12,014 nucleotides of DNA, from positions 1 to 12,014 of the forward strand of contig CAMLER010000084.1 of the NCBI GenBank assembly GCA_946478915.1. The letters run 5' to 3'. A program made the translations under genes and the position numbers. The DNA is from an uncultured Chryseolinea sp. GTDB taxonomy: Bacteria > Bacteroidota > Bacteroidia > Cytophagales > Cyclobacteriaceae. Position 1 is the first letter of the stretch, and every line of letters starts with the position of its first letter. The notes under the pieces were generated by a model. That model saw nothing but the letters and a program-made list of their open reading frames with translations. It was not told where the DNA came from and did no database searches. Below, piece by piece: positions 1 through 7,444 of the stretch.

Positions 1-1013
1 CGGTCGGACCTTCAAATAATTTTGTGACAGGACGCATTGTTGATGACACAGACAACGGTATGCCTGGTGTAAATGTGATCATTAGGGGAACTACGATAGG
101 TACGGTAACCGATGCTGCAGGATACTATTCCATGCCCCTCACACCGGACGCGCAGACTTTAGTCTTTTCATTCGTTGGCTATGCTACAGTGGAGGAGCCT
201 ATTGACGGGAGGAGTACAATAGATGTTCAACTGACCCCAGATGTTTCCCAATTGTCGGAGGTGGTGGTTACTGCATACGGCGTTGACAGGAAAAGGGAGA
301 TTTTAGGTTCAAGTTCAGTTGTTCATGCGCTTTCGGGACGCATACCAGGTGTACAAACGGAACCTCGGATGAAAAAAACCATTGTTTCTACTCCGGTAAT
401 TCGGCAGATAAATGTGGAGTATACGTTGGATGAACCTTTCAGTGTAAAATCTGATGGTGAAGTGAACACAACTGCGATGGTTGAGTACGAGTTAGATGCC
501 CTATATGAGTATTATTGCGCTCCTAAATTGGATACAGATGCATTCTTAACCGCCAAGGTTTTGAACTGGGATGCGCACAATTTCCTGGCAGGTGAAGCAA
601 ATCTTTTTTTTGAAGACAAATACATTGGAAAATCTATCCTGGATACACGCAATACGTCGGATACGCTAACATTATCGCTGGGGCGTGATGGTAACGTGGT
701 GGTTACACGCGAGAAAAAGAAGGATTTTACTTCGCGGCAGGTGATCGGATCCAATCAAAAGGTGCTTATCGGTTATGAGATTGCTGTTCGAAATAAAAAA
801 GCACAGCACCTCTCAATTGTGATTGAAGATCAGATCCCTCTGGCAAATAATAAGGAGATCTCGATTGATAAGATGGAAGATTCACAAGCGGAATACGACA
901 AAGAAACGGGTATGTTAAAGTGGCGTAAACAGATTGAGCCGGGCAAAACTGAGATTATCACTCTCCAATACGCGGTACGTTATCCGAAATATGCGAAGAT
1001 CATTTTGGAGTGA
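1..1013 (+). CDS. MuiA/DUF4139-family protein with embedded CarboxypepD_reg and SusC-like segment (5' partial)
   Basis: The frame is open to the left edge (codons from base 3), so the true start lies outside the window. An in-frame GTG at 24 is internal to a beta-sandwich domain and is not a credible start. In order: a CarboxypepD_reg-like domain at about nt 18-245 (GVNVIIRGTTIGTVTDAAG, then LVFSFVGYATVE); a SusC-like linker LSEVVVTAYG at 252-281; a plug-like ALSGRIPGVQ at 327-356; then the C-terminal DUF4139 beta domain at about 375-1013, recognised by YEYYCAPKLDTDAFL, GEANLFFEDKYIGKS, LSLGRDGNVVVTRE and a final PGKTEIITLQYAVRYPK. Proteins of this family in Bacteroidota normally have a DUF4140 domain and coiled coil before this point, which would lie upstream. 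The biochemical role is not established; the name comes from mucoidy-inhibitor A. Export to the envelope is likely, but the signal peptide is not in view. Family confidence is high, function unknown. Confidence 0.85.
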   Translation, partial: VGPSNNFVTGRIVDDTDNGMPGVNVIIRGTTIGTVTDAAGYYSMPLTPDAQTLVFSFVGYATVEEPIDGRSTIDVQLTPDVSQLSEVVVTAYGVDRKREILGSSSVVHALSGRIPGVQTEPRMKKTIVSTPVIRQINVEYTLDEPFSVKSDGEVNTTAMVEYELDALYEYYCAPKLDTDAFLTAKVLNWDAHNFLAGEANLFFEDKYIGKSILDTRNTSDTLTLSLGRDGNVVVTREKKKDFTSRQVIGSNQKVLIGYEIAVRNKKAQHLSIVIEDQIPLANNKEISIDKMEDSQAEYDKETGMLKWRKQIEPGKTEIITLQYAVRYPKYAKIILE

Positions 1014-1023
1014 TGTGAGGAAA

Positions 1024-1052
1024 CGGATAACGGATAACGGATAACGGATAAC
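1024..1052. repeat. Tandem heptamer repeat, 4 x CGGATAA
   Basis: Four exact head-to-tail copies of the 7-mer CGGATAA (plus a trailing C) fill most of the 49-bp gap between two convergent genes. AT-rich sequence (TTTTAATTAATTAACTATTAA) follows directly. The unit is not self-complementary, so this is not a hairpin terminator. Degenerate copies of the same heptamer, in the opposite orientation, occur at 6166-6193, and a single copy lies at 7482-7488. Confidence 0.9.
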
Positions 1053-1062
1053 TTTTAATTAA

Positions 1063-2256
1063 TTAACTATTAACATTCAACTCCTCTATCGCCATCCAGG
1101 CCATCAAACCCGGGCCAATGGATAGCGCATCTTCGTCGATATCGAAAGTCGGAGTGTGTACGTAGGAGGTTATACCTTTCTCTACGTTGTTGGTTCCCAG
1201 CCTGTAAAAGGATGCCGGAACGATCTGAGAATAGTACGAAAAGTCCTCCGCGCCCAACGTAATGTCTATGTCAACCACATTCTCCTTTCCGACATATTCG
1301 ATGGCAGCGCTTCTTATTCTGCGTGTAAGCTCGGGGTTGTTCTCCAGGTAGGGATATCCCTTCGAAATGTCTACTTCGCACCTCCCGCCCATTCCTTCGG
1401 CAATGGATTCAGCCATCTTCTTGATTTTCAACAGCGCTGACTCACGCCAGGACTCATTCATCGCACGAAATGTTCCAGCGATGTTAACTTCGTTCGGAAT
1501 GATATTCGTTGCCCCAAGTCCTACGATATTCCCAAAAGTCAAAACCGTTGGTTGTCTGGGATTAGCATTTCTACTGATAACCTGCTGCAATGCAATGATA
1601 ATATGCGAGGCTATGACGATTGGATCCACCGCAAGATCAGGAGCCGCACCATGTCCGCCTTTCCCGATTACTTTCAGATAGATCTCGTCGGCGCTAGCCA
1701 TATACATGCCTTCCCTGAATCCAACCTTTCCAGCGGGCAGCAATGGAAAAACATGCTGGCCGAGAATCGACGACGGTCTTGGATTTTCCAATGCACCTTC
1801 CTTAATCATATAAGACGCTCCTCCGGGATTTTTTTCTTCACCCGGCTGAAAAAGCAGCCGAACTGTCCCTTCAAAATCGTCCTTTATCTCGTTCAATATC
1901 CTTGCGGTCATCAGCAAGGATGACGTATGAACATCATGTCCGCATGCATGCATCACCCCGGTATTCTTCGACTTATAAATAACATCGTTCTCCTCCAGGA
2001 TTGGCAAGGCATCCATATCTGCACGCAACGCCATAATCTTCTTGTCTGCATTCTTTCCTTTTATTTCAGCAATTAGTCCTGTTGTTGCTATCGGTCGTGA
2101 TTCTATTCCAAAGGAATTTAATTGCTCAGCAACAAACTTGACTGTCTGGAATTCCTGGTAAGAAAGTTCGGGATGCGCATGTAAATGCCGCCGCAAGGAA
2201 ACGGTATGGGTACTGTACGCGGATGAAAGCGATTTGATCTTGTGGAGCAGACTCAT
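1063..2256 (-). CDS. M20-family metal-dependent amidohydrolase (N-acyl-amino acid / hippurate hydrolase type)
   Basis: This is a 397-residue peptidase M20D-type hydrolase, the usual full length. Such enzymes hydrolyse the amide bond of N-acyl amino acids or related small amides with a two-metal centre; the exact substrate cannot be read from sequence. The expected metal-site motifs are all present: ALRADMDALPI (76-86), HACGHD with Cys105 and His107 (103-108), GEE with Glu140/Glu141, GQH with His168, and HTPTF with His367 near the end. The lid/dimerisation domain sits at about 190-300 and contains the conserved GKGGHGAAP with His202. No signal peptide is visible, so it is probably cytoplasmic. 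It lies 28 bp downstream of the SPOR lipoprotein gene on the same strand and is probably the last gene of the secA unit. The ATG at 2254-2256 is followed by a normal N-terminus (SLRRHLHAHPELSYQE). No clear Shine-Dalgarno site precedes it, which is common in Bacteroidota. Confidence 0.93.
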   Translation of the reverse strand: MSLLHKIKSLSSAYSTHTVSLRRHLHAHPELSYQEFQTVKFVAEQLNSFGIESRPIATTGLIAEIKGKNADKKIMALRADMDALPILEENDVIYKSKNTGVMHACGHDVHTSSLLMTARILNEIKDDFEGTVRLLFQPGEEKNPGGASYMIKEGALENPRPSSILGQHVFPLLPAGKVGFREGMYMASADEIYLKVIGKGGHGAAPDLAVDPIVIASHIIIALQQVISRNANPRQPTVLTFGNIVGLGATNIIPNEVNIAGTFRAMNESWRESALLKIKKMAESIAEGMGGRCEVDISKGYPYLENNPELTRRIRSAAIEYVGKENVVDIDITLGAEDFSYYSQIVPASFYRLGTNNVEKGITSYVHTPTFDIDEDALSIGPGLMAWMAIEELNVNS

Positions 2257-2284
2257 GTAAAAAGATCTTGGTGACTTGGATAAA

Positions 2285-2803
2285 TTAATGTATAGCTACT
2301 TTATCCGGTATCACAATTGCTGTGGGGAAATACTTCTTGACCGCAACATAATCCCGTTGAGCATCTATGCGCGTATAATACTTACCAACTTTAACCCTAA
2401 AAGTGGGTTGTAAATATTCCACTTCAGACCCAAGCTGCGGCAATGATGACGCCAAATTCTTTTTCGCATTTAGCGCATCTTCGCGTTTTAGGCCTGAGTA
2501 AATCTGAATTGTAAAGCCGTTAATATTTTCTTTGGAAATATTATACCGGTCTATGCTATCCAGAACTGTGTCAAGCTTTTTGTTCACCGCATATTTAGGC
2601 TCGACATATTTAGTTTGTTTGACCGCCTCGGGTGTTGTAGTGGCCGTCGTCCCCGTTTCCACCACTTCTGTCTTGGGCCTCCACACCGAAAGATCTTCCG
2701 AATACCCCGAACCTGTGGACGAAACCGTAGTACTTTTCGGACTCGCACAACCCACCAGCCATACGACAAGCAACAGACATTGATAAAGACGGATCCTGCT
2801 CAT
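2285..2803 (-). CDS. SPOR-domain lipoprotein
   Basis: This 172-residue protein has a lipoprotein signal: basic start (MSRIR), hydrophobic stretch 8-17 and lipobox LVGC with the lipidated Cys at 19. A low-complexity Ser/Thr/Pro/Glu-rich linker covers about 20-65. A SPOR-like domain follows at about 96-168: GFTIQIYSGLKREDA opens it and TFRVKVGKYYTRIDAQRDY carries the second half, ending IVIPDKVAIH. SPOR domains bind denuded glycan strands of peptidoglycan, often at division sites, so this is probably an outer- or inner-membrane-anchored peptidoglycan-associated lipoprotein; that role is inferred from the family. The ATG lies 1 bp after the secA stop codon, which suggests translational coupling and cotranscription with secA. 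The amidohydrolase follows 28 bp downstream. No specific gene name can be assigned. Confidence 0.88.
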   Translation of the reverse strand: MSRIRLYQCLLLVVWLVGCASPKSTTVSSTGSGYSEDLSVWRPKTEVVETGTTATTTPEAVKQTKYVEPKYAVNKKLDTVLDSIDRYNISKENINGFTIQIYSGLKREDALNAKKNLASSLPQLGSEVEYLQPTFRVKVGKYYTRIDAQRDYVAVKKYFPTAIVIPDKVAIH

Positions 2804-2804
2804 G

Positions 2805-5800
2805 CTAATTGATTATGATGCACTTGTTGTTTAATATATCCTCCTCAACTTTCTTGTATTTCACATCCCGCAAAACTTTTCCATCCGGATATTGAACACT
2901 TACACGGTCGTTTCTACCTGCGACCTTTTCAGATTTCGCCGGCATAATTTTTTCCTGAGGCGGTCTTGCTGTTTGCGCAGGCGCGGATCTTTCTCCGCCG
3001 CTTAGCAACGAGCGGGATTCCTCCTTCTGTTCATTTAATCGAACACGACTTCTGTGAGCGCGGGCTTCCTGTACCTGTTCCGGTTGTTGAACAGGTATAT
3101 CCGCCTTTAGTAAAAATGAAATTGTTTCCTCGTTTACCTTGGCAACAAATCTTTTGAACAGTTCAAACCCTTCGAACTTGTAAATAAGCAATGGATCCTT
3201 TTGCTCGTAGACGGCATTTTGTACGGATTGCTTAAGATCATCCATCTCACGCAAATGCTCTTTCCAAAGTTGATCGATGATGGCAAGTGCTATCATCTTT
3301 TCCATTGACTTAATAAGTTCTGCGTTGTTTGAACTTACTGCTTTTGCGAGGTTGGCAGCAACGCCGATTTGCTTTTGCCCATCGGTAAAAGGAACCAGGA
3401 TATTCTCTACTGTCGAACCGCGCGTCTTGTGGATTTCCCTCACTATTGGTAGCGCTTTCTCGGCCACCATTTTGTTTTTTCTATGATAATGGTCTAACGC
3501 TTTGTTATAAAGATCGTCCGCTAGTTTCGGTTGATCCTGGCTGTCGAATGTTTCTTTAGTGATCTCATAATCCAAACCCAGCGTGCTCAATGCATTTAAC
3601 CGCAGACTCTCATAATCACTGGCATTCTTCGCATTGATCACCATGTCTTCGCACGTATCAAACAACATTGTGAGAATATCGAGCTCAAGTCTCTCGCCAA
3701 ATAACGCATTCCTTCTTCGTTTGTAGATTACCTCCCGCTGGGAATTCATAACGTTATCGTATTCCAGCAAGCGTTTTCGTATTCCGAAGTTGTTTTCTTC
3801 TACCTTCTTTTGTGCCCTTTCAATAGAGTTGGTTACCATCGAATGCTGAATTACTTCACCCTCTTTCAACCCCAGCTTATCCATAATACGTGCTATGCGT
3901 TCGGGCATGAACAAACGCATCAGGTTGTCTTCAAGCGACACATAAAAGTGCGATGTACCCGGATCCCCCTGGCGTCCCGAGCGGCCACGCAACTGACGGT
4001 CAACCCGACGTGATTCGTGCCGCTCAGTACCGATAATCGCCAACCCCCCGGCTGCACGCGATTCTGGCGTAAGCTTAATGTCAGTACCGCGGCCCGCCAT
4101 GTTCGTCGCAATGGTAACAGTTCCTGGTTTCCCCGCTTCAGCAACGACTTCCGCTTCCCGTTGGTGTTGCTTTGCGTTCAACACCTGGTGTTTGATTTTC
4201 CGGATCTGTAACATCCGGCTCACCAACTCGGAAATTTCCACCGATGTTGTCCCAACCAGCACGGGTCTGCCCGCCTGCGTAAGTTTAACAATCTCGTCGA
4301 TGACCGCATTGAATTTCTCACGCATGGTCTTGTACACCAGATCATCGTAGTCTTTCCTAATCGCCGGCCTGTTGGTCGGAATTGTAACAACATCCAATTT
4401 ATAGATATCCCAGAATTCGCCCGCTTCTGTTTCTGCTGTACCCGTCATCCCTGCAAGTTTATGGTACATTCGGAAGTAATTTTGCAGCGTAATTGTCGCG
4501 TAGGTTTGTGTCGCGTCTTCGACCTTCACGTTCTCCTTCGCCTCAATTGCCTGGTGCAATCCATCGGAATAACGACGTCCTTCCATCACACGACCTGTCT
4601 GCTCGTCAACAATTTTTACTTTGCCATCAACAATGATATACTCTGTATCTTTTTCAAAAAGGGTATATGCCTTCAGCAGTTGGTTTACACTGTGGATGCG
4701 CTGCGATTTCACCTGGTAATCGCGAATGATCTCTTCCTTCTTGTGAAATTTGCCCGCATCATCGAGCGTATCATCTCTTTCTAATTTGCTCAGTTCAGTA
4801 CCGATCTCAGGCAAAATAAACAGGTTGGGATCCTCGCCTTCCCCGGTAATAAGATCAATTCCCTTTTCCGTCAGGTCGACGCTATTATCTTTTTCATCTA
4901 TGATAAAATACAACGGCTTGTCCGCCTCTGGCATGTTACGTTTGTTATCCGCCAGATAAAAATTTTCAGTCTTTTGGAGAATCGCTTTGATCCCCATTTC
5001 ACTGAGGTACTTAATAAGCGGCTTATGCTTTGGCATTGCACGATGAGCCCGAAACAGATTCAAACCACCATCCTTTTCATTGCCTTCGGCAATCAGTTTT
5101 CTGGCTGTATTCAAATATTCGTTTACCAGTTTCTTCTGCGCCTCAACCAGTTTAAAAATCCGCGGTTTGAGATCGTAGAATTCGTGCTCGTTACCACGCG
5201 GCACCGGTCCCGAAATAATCAATGGCGTACGCGCCTCATCAATGAGAACAGAGTCGACTTCATCTACCATTGCGAAGTGATGTGATCGCTGAACCAGCTC
5301 ATGCGGGTCGCGCGTCATATTATCACGGAGGTAGTCGAATCCGAATTCATTATTCGTACCATATGTGATATCTGCTTTGTATGCATTGATCCGCGCAAGA
5401 GAATTCGGTTCGTACTTGTCAATACAATCGACTGTCAACCCATGAAACTGGAAGATTGGCGCCATCCATTCGCTGTCGCGCACGGACAAATAGTTGTTCA
5501 CGGTTACAAGATGGACGCCGCGTTTGGCTAGCGCATTTAAGAAGGCAGGAAAAGTAGCGACAAGCGTTTTTCCTTCACCCGTTGCCATTTCTGCGATCTT
5601 ACCCTCATGCAACACAATTCCACCAATGATCTGAACCTCATAGTGGACCATGTCCCAGGTGATCAGGTTGCCTGCGGCCATCCATTGATTCTTCCACTTC
5701 GCCATGTCACCTTCAATTATGACATTTTCGTGCGTAGTGGCCATTACCCTGTCAAAATCCTGGGCCGTAACTTCGAGAAACTCATTTTCCTTGAAACGCC

Positions 5801-6158
5801 GCGCAGTTTCTCTTACAATGGCGAACGCCTTTGGCAAAACCTTCATCAATGCCTTCTCAAGCACTTTATTTCGTTCCTCCTCAAGCTTATCGATCTGTTG
5901 AAATAATGCCTCTTTTGCATTTATTTCCAGAGAAGGATCGTCGGCAATATTTTTGTGCAGAGCTTCCAGCCGGTCGTCAGTTTCCTTCAGGTCCTGATTA
6001 AGTTGCTCCTGTATTTTCCTTGTTTCGGCACGCAATTCATCGTTACTGATAGAAGTTAGGCGATCTCCCTCTTGCTTCGTCTGCTGAACGAGGGGCATTA
6101 TGCGTTTTATATCTTTTTCAGATTTTGTACCGAAGAGTTTGGCAATGAGTTTCAGCAT
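2805..6158 (-). CDS. secA: Protein translocase ATPase subunit SecA (Bacteroidota-type long form)
   Basis: SecA is the cytoplasmic/peripheral ATPase that drives preproteins through SecYEG. The protein has 1117 residues, against about 900 in E. coli. Motifs in order: Walker A MATGEGKT (191-198), GTNNEFGFDYLRDN (267-280), Walker B region VDEVDSVLIDEARTPL (298-312), GMTGTAETEA (570-579), TNMAGRGTDIKL (685-696) and the arginine-finger region RQLRGRSGRQGDPG (721-734). An extra segment at about 331-415 (KPRIFKLVEAQ to EADKPLYFII) sits where E. coli SecA has a short link, and accounts for much of the extra length. The C-terminus keeps GRND (1081-1084) but lacks the usual CxCGSGKKYKxC zinc tail; it ends in VSVQYPDGKVLRDVKYKKVE and CIIIN. 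The ATG at 6156-6158 gives the expected N-terminus (MLKLIAKLFG). The gene is followed, after 1 bp, by the SPOR lipoprotein. A CGGATAA-type repeat lies in its leader. Confidence 0.98.
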   Translation of the reverse strand: MLKLIAKLFGTKSEKDIKRIMPLVQQTKQEGDRLTSISNDELRAETRKIQEQLNQDLKETDDRLEALHKNIADDPSLEINAKEALFQQIDKLEEERNKVLEKALMKVLPKAFAIVRETARRFKENEFLEVTAQDFDRVMATTHENVIIEGDMAKWKNQWMAAGNLITWDMVHYEVQIIGGIVLHEGKIAEMATGEGKTLVATFPAFLNALAKRGVHLVTVNNYLSVRDSEWMAPIFQFHGLTVDCIDKYEPNSLARINAYKADITYGTNNEFGFDYLRDNMTRDPHELVQRSHHFAMVDEVDSVLIDEARTPLIISGPVPRGNEHEFYDLKPRIFKLVEAQKKLVNEYLNTARKLIAEGNEKDGGLNLFRAHRAMPKHKPLIKYLSEMGIKAILQKTENFYLADNKRNMPEADKPLYFIIDEKDNSVDLTEKGIDLITGEGEDPNLFILPEIGTELSKLERDDTLDDAGKFHKKEEIIRDYQVKSQRIHSVNQLLKAYTLFEKDTEYIIVDGKVKIVDEQTGRVMEGRRYSDGLHQAIEAKENVKVEDATQTYATITLQNYFRMYHKLAGMTGTAETEAGEFWDIYKLDVVTIPTNRPAIRKDYDDLVYKTMREKFNAVIDEIVKLTQAGRPVLVGTTSVEISELVSRMLQIRKIKHQVLNAKQHQREAEVVAEAGKPGTVTIATNMAGRGTDIKLTPESRAAGGLAIIGTERHESRRVDRQLRGRSGRQGDPGTSHFYVSLEDNLMRLFMPERIARIMDKLGLKEGEVIQHSMVTNSIERAQKKVEENNFGIRKRLLEYDNVMNSQREVIYKRRRNALFGERLELDILTMLFDTCEDMVINAKNASDYESLRLNALSTLGLDYEITKETFDSQDQPKLADDLYNKALDHYHRKNKMVAEKALPIVREIHKTRGSTVENILVPFTDGQKQIGVAANLAKAVSSNNAELIKSMEKMIALAIIDQLWKEHLREMDDLKQSVQNAVYEQKDPLLIYKFEGFELFKRFVAKVNEETISFLLKADIPVQQPEQVQEARAHRSRVRLNEQKEESRSLLSGGERSAPAQTARPPQEKIMPAKSEKVAGRNDRVSVQYPDGKVLRDVKYKKVEEDILNNKCIIIN

Positions 6159-6163
6159 GGTTT

Positions 6164-6194
6164 CGTTATCCGTTAAACGCTATCCGTTATCCGT
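6164..6194 (-). repeat. Degenerate CGGATAA heptamer copies in the secA leader
   Basis: Read on the minus strand, this stretch holds two exact CGGATAA units (6187-6193 and 6166-6172) and one variant, CGGATAG (6180-6186). The first two abut and a short break (CGTTTA) precedes the third. It ends only a few bases upstream of the secA ATG at 6158. It is the same heptamer as the perfect array at 1024-1052, in sense orientation to secA. No Shine-Dalgarno-like sequence is visible between it and the start codon. Confidence 0.75.
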
Positions 6195-6257
6195 GTTGGC
6201 CCGATCCGCAGTTGAATTAAACAAAACGAATAAATGGGAACGCTTCCTAATGGGGAT

Positions 6258-6265
6258 CAAAGTTA
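6258..6265 (-). promoter_or_regulatory. Candidate Bacteroidota -7 box (TAACTTTG) upstream of secA
   Basis: TAACTTTG on the minus strand matches the TAnnTTTG -7 consensus of the Bacteroidota primary sigma factor. It lies about 93 nt upstream of the secA ATG. The nearest TTG upstream is about 25 nt away, longer than the usual spacing, so the -33 element is weak or absent. If used, secA would have a leader containing the heptamer repeat and would not depend on read-through from dapF. Confidence 0.35.
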
Positions 6266-6293
6266 AATTGTTTTTTGGATTACGGAGGAGCAA

Positions 6294-7070
6294 TTAAAGT
6301 TCCAATTGGCCTGTAAAGACCATTTTGGCAGGTCCAATCAAGTAAATTTCCTGAAAAGTGCCCGGCTGGCTGCTTTTGAATTCGACAGTTAGATCACCCC
6401 CAAGAGTTTTTATTGCAATCGGTGAATTGAATCCTTTTAACGACGCAGCAAGCGCAGCAGCAGTAATTCCTGTTCCACAGGATAGTGTTTCGTTTTCTAC
6501 ACCACGCTCATAAGTCCGTACAAAAATTGAGTTTCCGTCCTGCAATTCAACAAAATTTACGTTTGTACCGCCTGGCCGAAACTGTTCCTGGTAGCGAATC
6601 TTCTTTCCCTCTTCAAACACCGGATAATCCCTTAGTCCTTTGACAAATTTCACGTAATGTGGTGAACCTGTGTTGAGAAAGTAAGCATCTCCCAGTGTCT
6701 GGCATTCTGACACATCGGCCATTTGCAGGCGAATATTTCTATCAGGAAGAATTTCTGCACTGTGCGGACCATCAAATGCGGTGAATTTTGCACTGCCGTT
6801 CACCAGGCCAAGTTGTGAAGCGAATTGCACGGCCGCGCGACAACCATTACCACAAAGGCTCTGAGATCCATCACTGTTAAAATATTCCAGGTGAAAACTT
6901 AATGAAGGATGATTTTCTATCAACATCAATCCGTCAGCGCCGACTCCGAATTTTGGATGACAGATCGCAGCAATTTGATCCCTGGTCAACGCCAATTTTG
7001 CTTCGCGATTATCAATAATAACGAAATCATTGCCAGTTGCCTGATATTTATGAAAGTGAATGGTGCTCAC
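6294..7070 (-). CDS. dapF: Diaminopimelate epimerase
   Basis: DapF interconverts LL- and meso-2,6-diaminopimelate, the last step before lysine and the source of the peptidoglycan cross-linking residue. It is a cytoplasmic, PLP-independent epimerase using two cysteines. The 258-residue length is normal. Both catalytic cysteines are present: Cys73 in NSDGS..LCGNGCRAA (65-80) and Cys198 in ENETLSCGTG (192-201). Other family motifs are KYQATGNDFVIID (8-20), GVGADGLML (42-50), NTGSPHYV (133-140) and PGGTNVNFVE (166-175). The start is GTG at 7068-7070, with AAGG immediately before it; it gives the usual short lead into the ATGNDF motif and no ATG is better placed. The DUF4834-like gene lies 30 bp upstream on the same strand, so the two are probably cotranscribed. 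secA begins 135 bp downstream. Confidence 0.97.
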   Translation of the reverse strand: MSTIHFHKYQATGNDFVIIDNREAKLALTRDQIAAICHPKFGVGADGLMLIENHPSLSFHLEYFNSDGSQSLCGNGCRAAVQFASQLGLVNGSAKFTAFDGPHSAEILPDRNIRLQMADVSECQTLGDAYFLNTGSPHYVKFVKGLRDYPVFEEGKKIRYQEQFRPGGTNVNFVELQDGNSIFVRTYERGVENETLSCGTGITAAALAASLKGFNSPIAIKTLGGDLTVEFKSSQPGTFQEIYLIGPAKMVFTGQLEL

Positions 7071-7100
7071 CTTACAACAATTAAAATGGGAAAAAACTGA

Positions 7101-7295
7101 TTACTTTACCTCTTCGTAGTCGATGTACTCGCCTGGCTTGGAATTGCCCTTTCGATTTTTCTTTTCATCGCCCTCGAAGGTTCTCCTCTGTTGATTGCGC
7201 AGATGCTGCGATGCGGCACCGGCTTTAAAAAACAACGACCCGACCTTATATATCAGATACAAAACCAGTGTGGTGATGATAAGAAACTTAAGCAT
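7101..7295 (-). CDS. DUF4834-like small membrane protein
   Basis: This is a 64-residue protein with one N-terminal transmembrane segment at about 3-24 (LKFLIITTLVLYLIYKVGSLF), then a basic, polar tail rich in Arg/Lys/Glu/Gln that ends in the tyrosine/acid motif PGEYIDYEEVK. This layout matches the DUF4834 family of small Bacteroidota membrane proteins, whose C-terminus typically reads like GEYVDYEEVK. Function is unknown. It precedes dapF by 30 bp on the same strand and has a TAnnTTTG box at a suitable distance upstream, which supports expression as the first gene of a short operon. The ATG at 7293-7295 gives the membrane segment directly. Confidence 0.8.
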   Translation of the reverse strand: MLKFLIITTLVLYLIYKVGSLFFKAGAASQHLRNQQRRTFEGDEKKNRKGNSKPGEYIDYEEVK

Positions 7296-7323
7296 GGCAT
7301 TTATTTAGTAAATAACCGGAAAA

Positions 7324-7331
7324 CAAAGGTA
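7324..7331 (-). promoter_or_regulatory. Candidate -7 box (TACCTTTG) upstream of the DUF4834-like gene and dapF
   Basis: TACCTTTG on the minus strand fits TAnnTTTG exactly and lies about 28 nt upstream of the ATG at 7295. A TTG about 27 nt further upstream is the only -33 candidate and its spacing is long. Promoter assignment is by consensus only. Confidence 0.4.
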
Positions 7332-7406
7332 TAGGTTCGCCGGGTAATAACCGAATTACAAGACGATTTTCGGATTCAGGGCAGTTGCCGGGGGGAAAGG
7401 CAAAGG

Positions 7407-7444
7407 GAACACCGAATATCGAATAAGGAACACTCAATATTGAA
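7407..7444. repeat. Imperfect direct repeat GAACACnnAATATnGAA, two copies
   Basis: GAACACCGAATATCGAA (7407-7423) and GAACACTCAATATTGAA (7428-7444) differ at 3 of 17 positions and are 21 bp apart. Each copy has a near-palindromic core around AATATT/AATATC. It lies between the dapF block and the 84-bp element. It may be a dispersed intergenic repeat; only this pair is visible here. Confidence 0.75.

Noticed and set aside
1014..1062. Bidirectional terminator between the convergent first two genes
   Set aside because: The spacer is a heptamer array plus AT-rich sequence; no stem of useful length can be drawn.
1552..1923. 123-codon plus-strand frame inside the amidohydrolase
   Set aside because: Antisense to a well-conserved M20 enzyme with all metal-site motifs; no independent signature.
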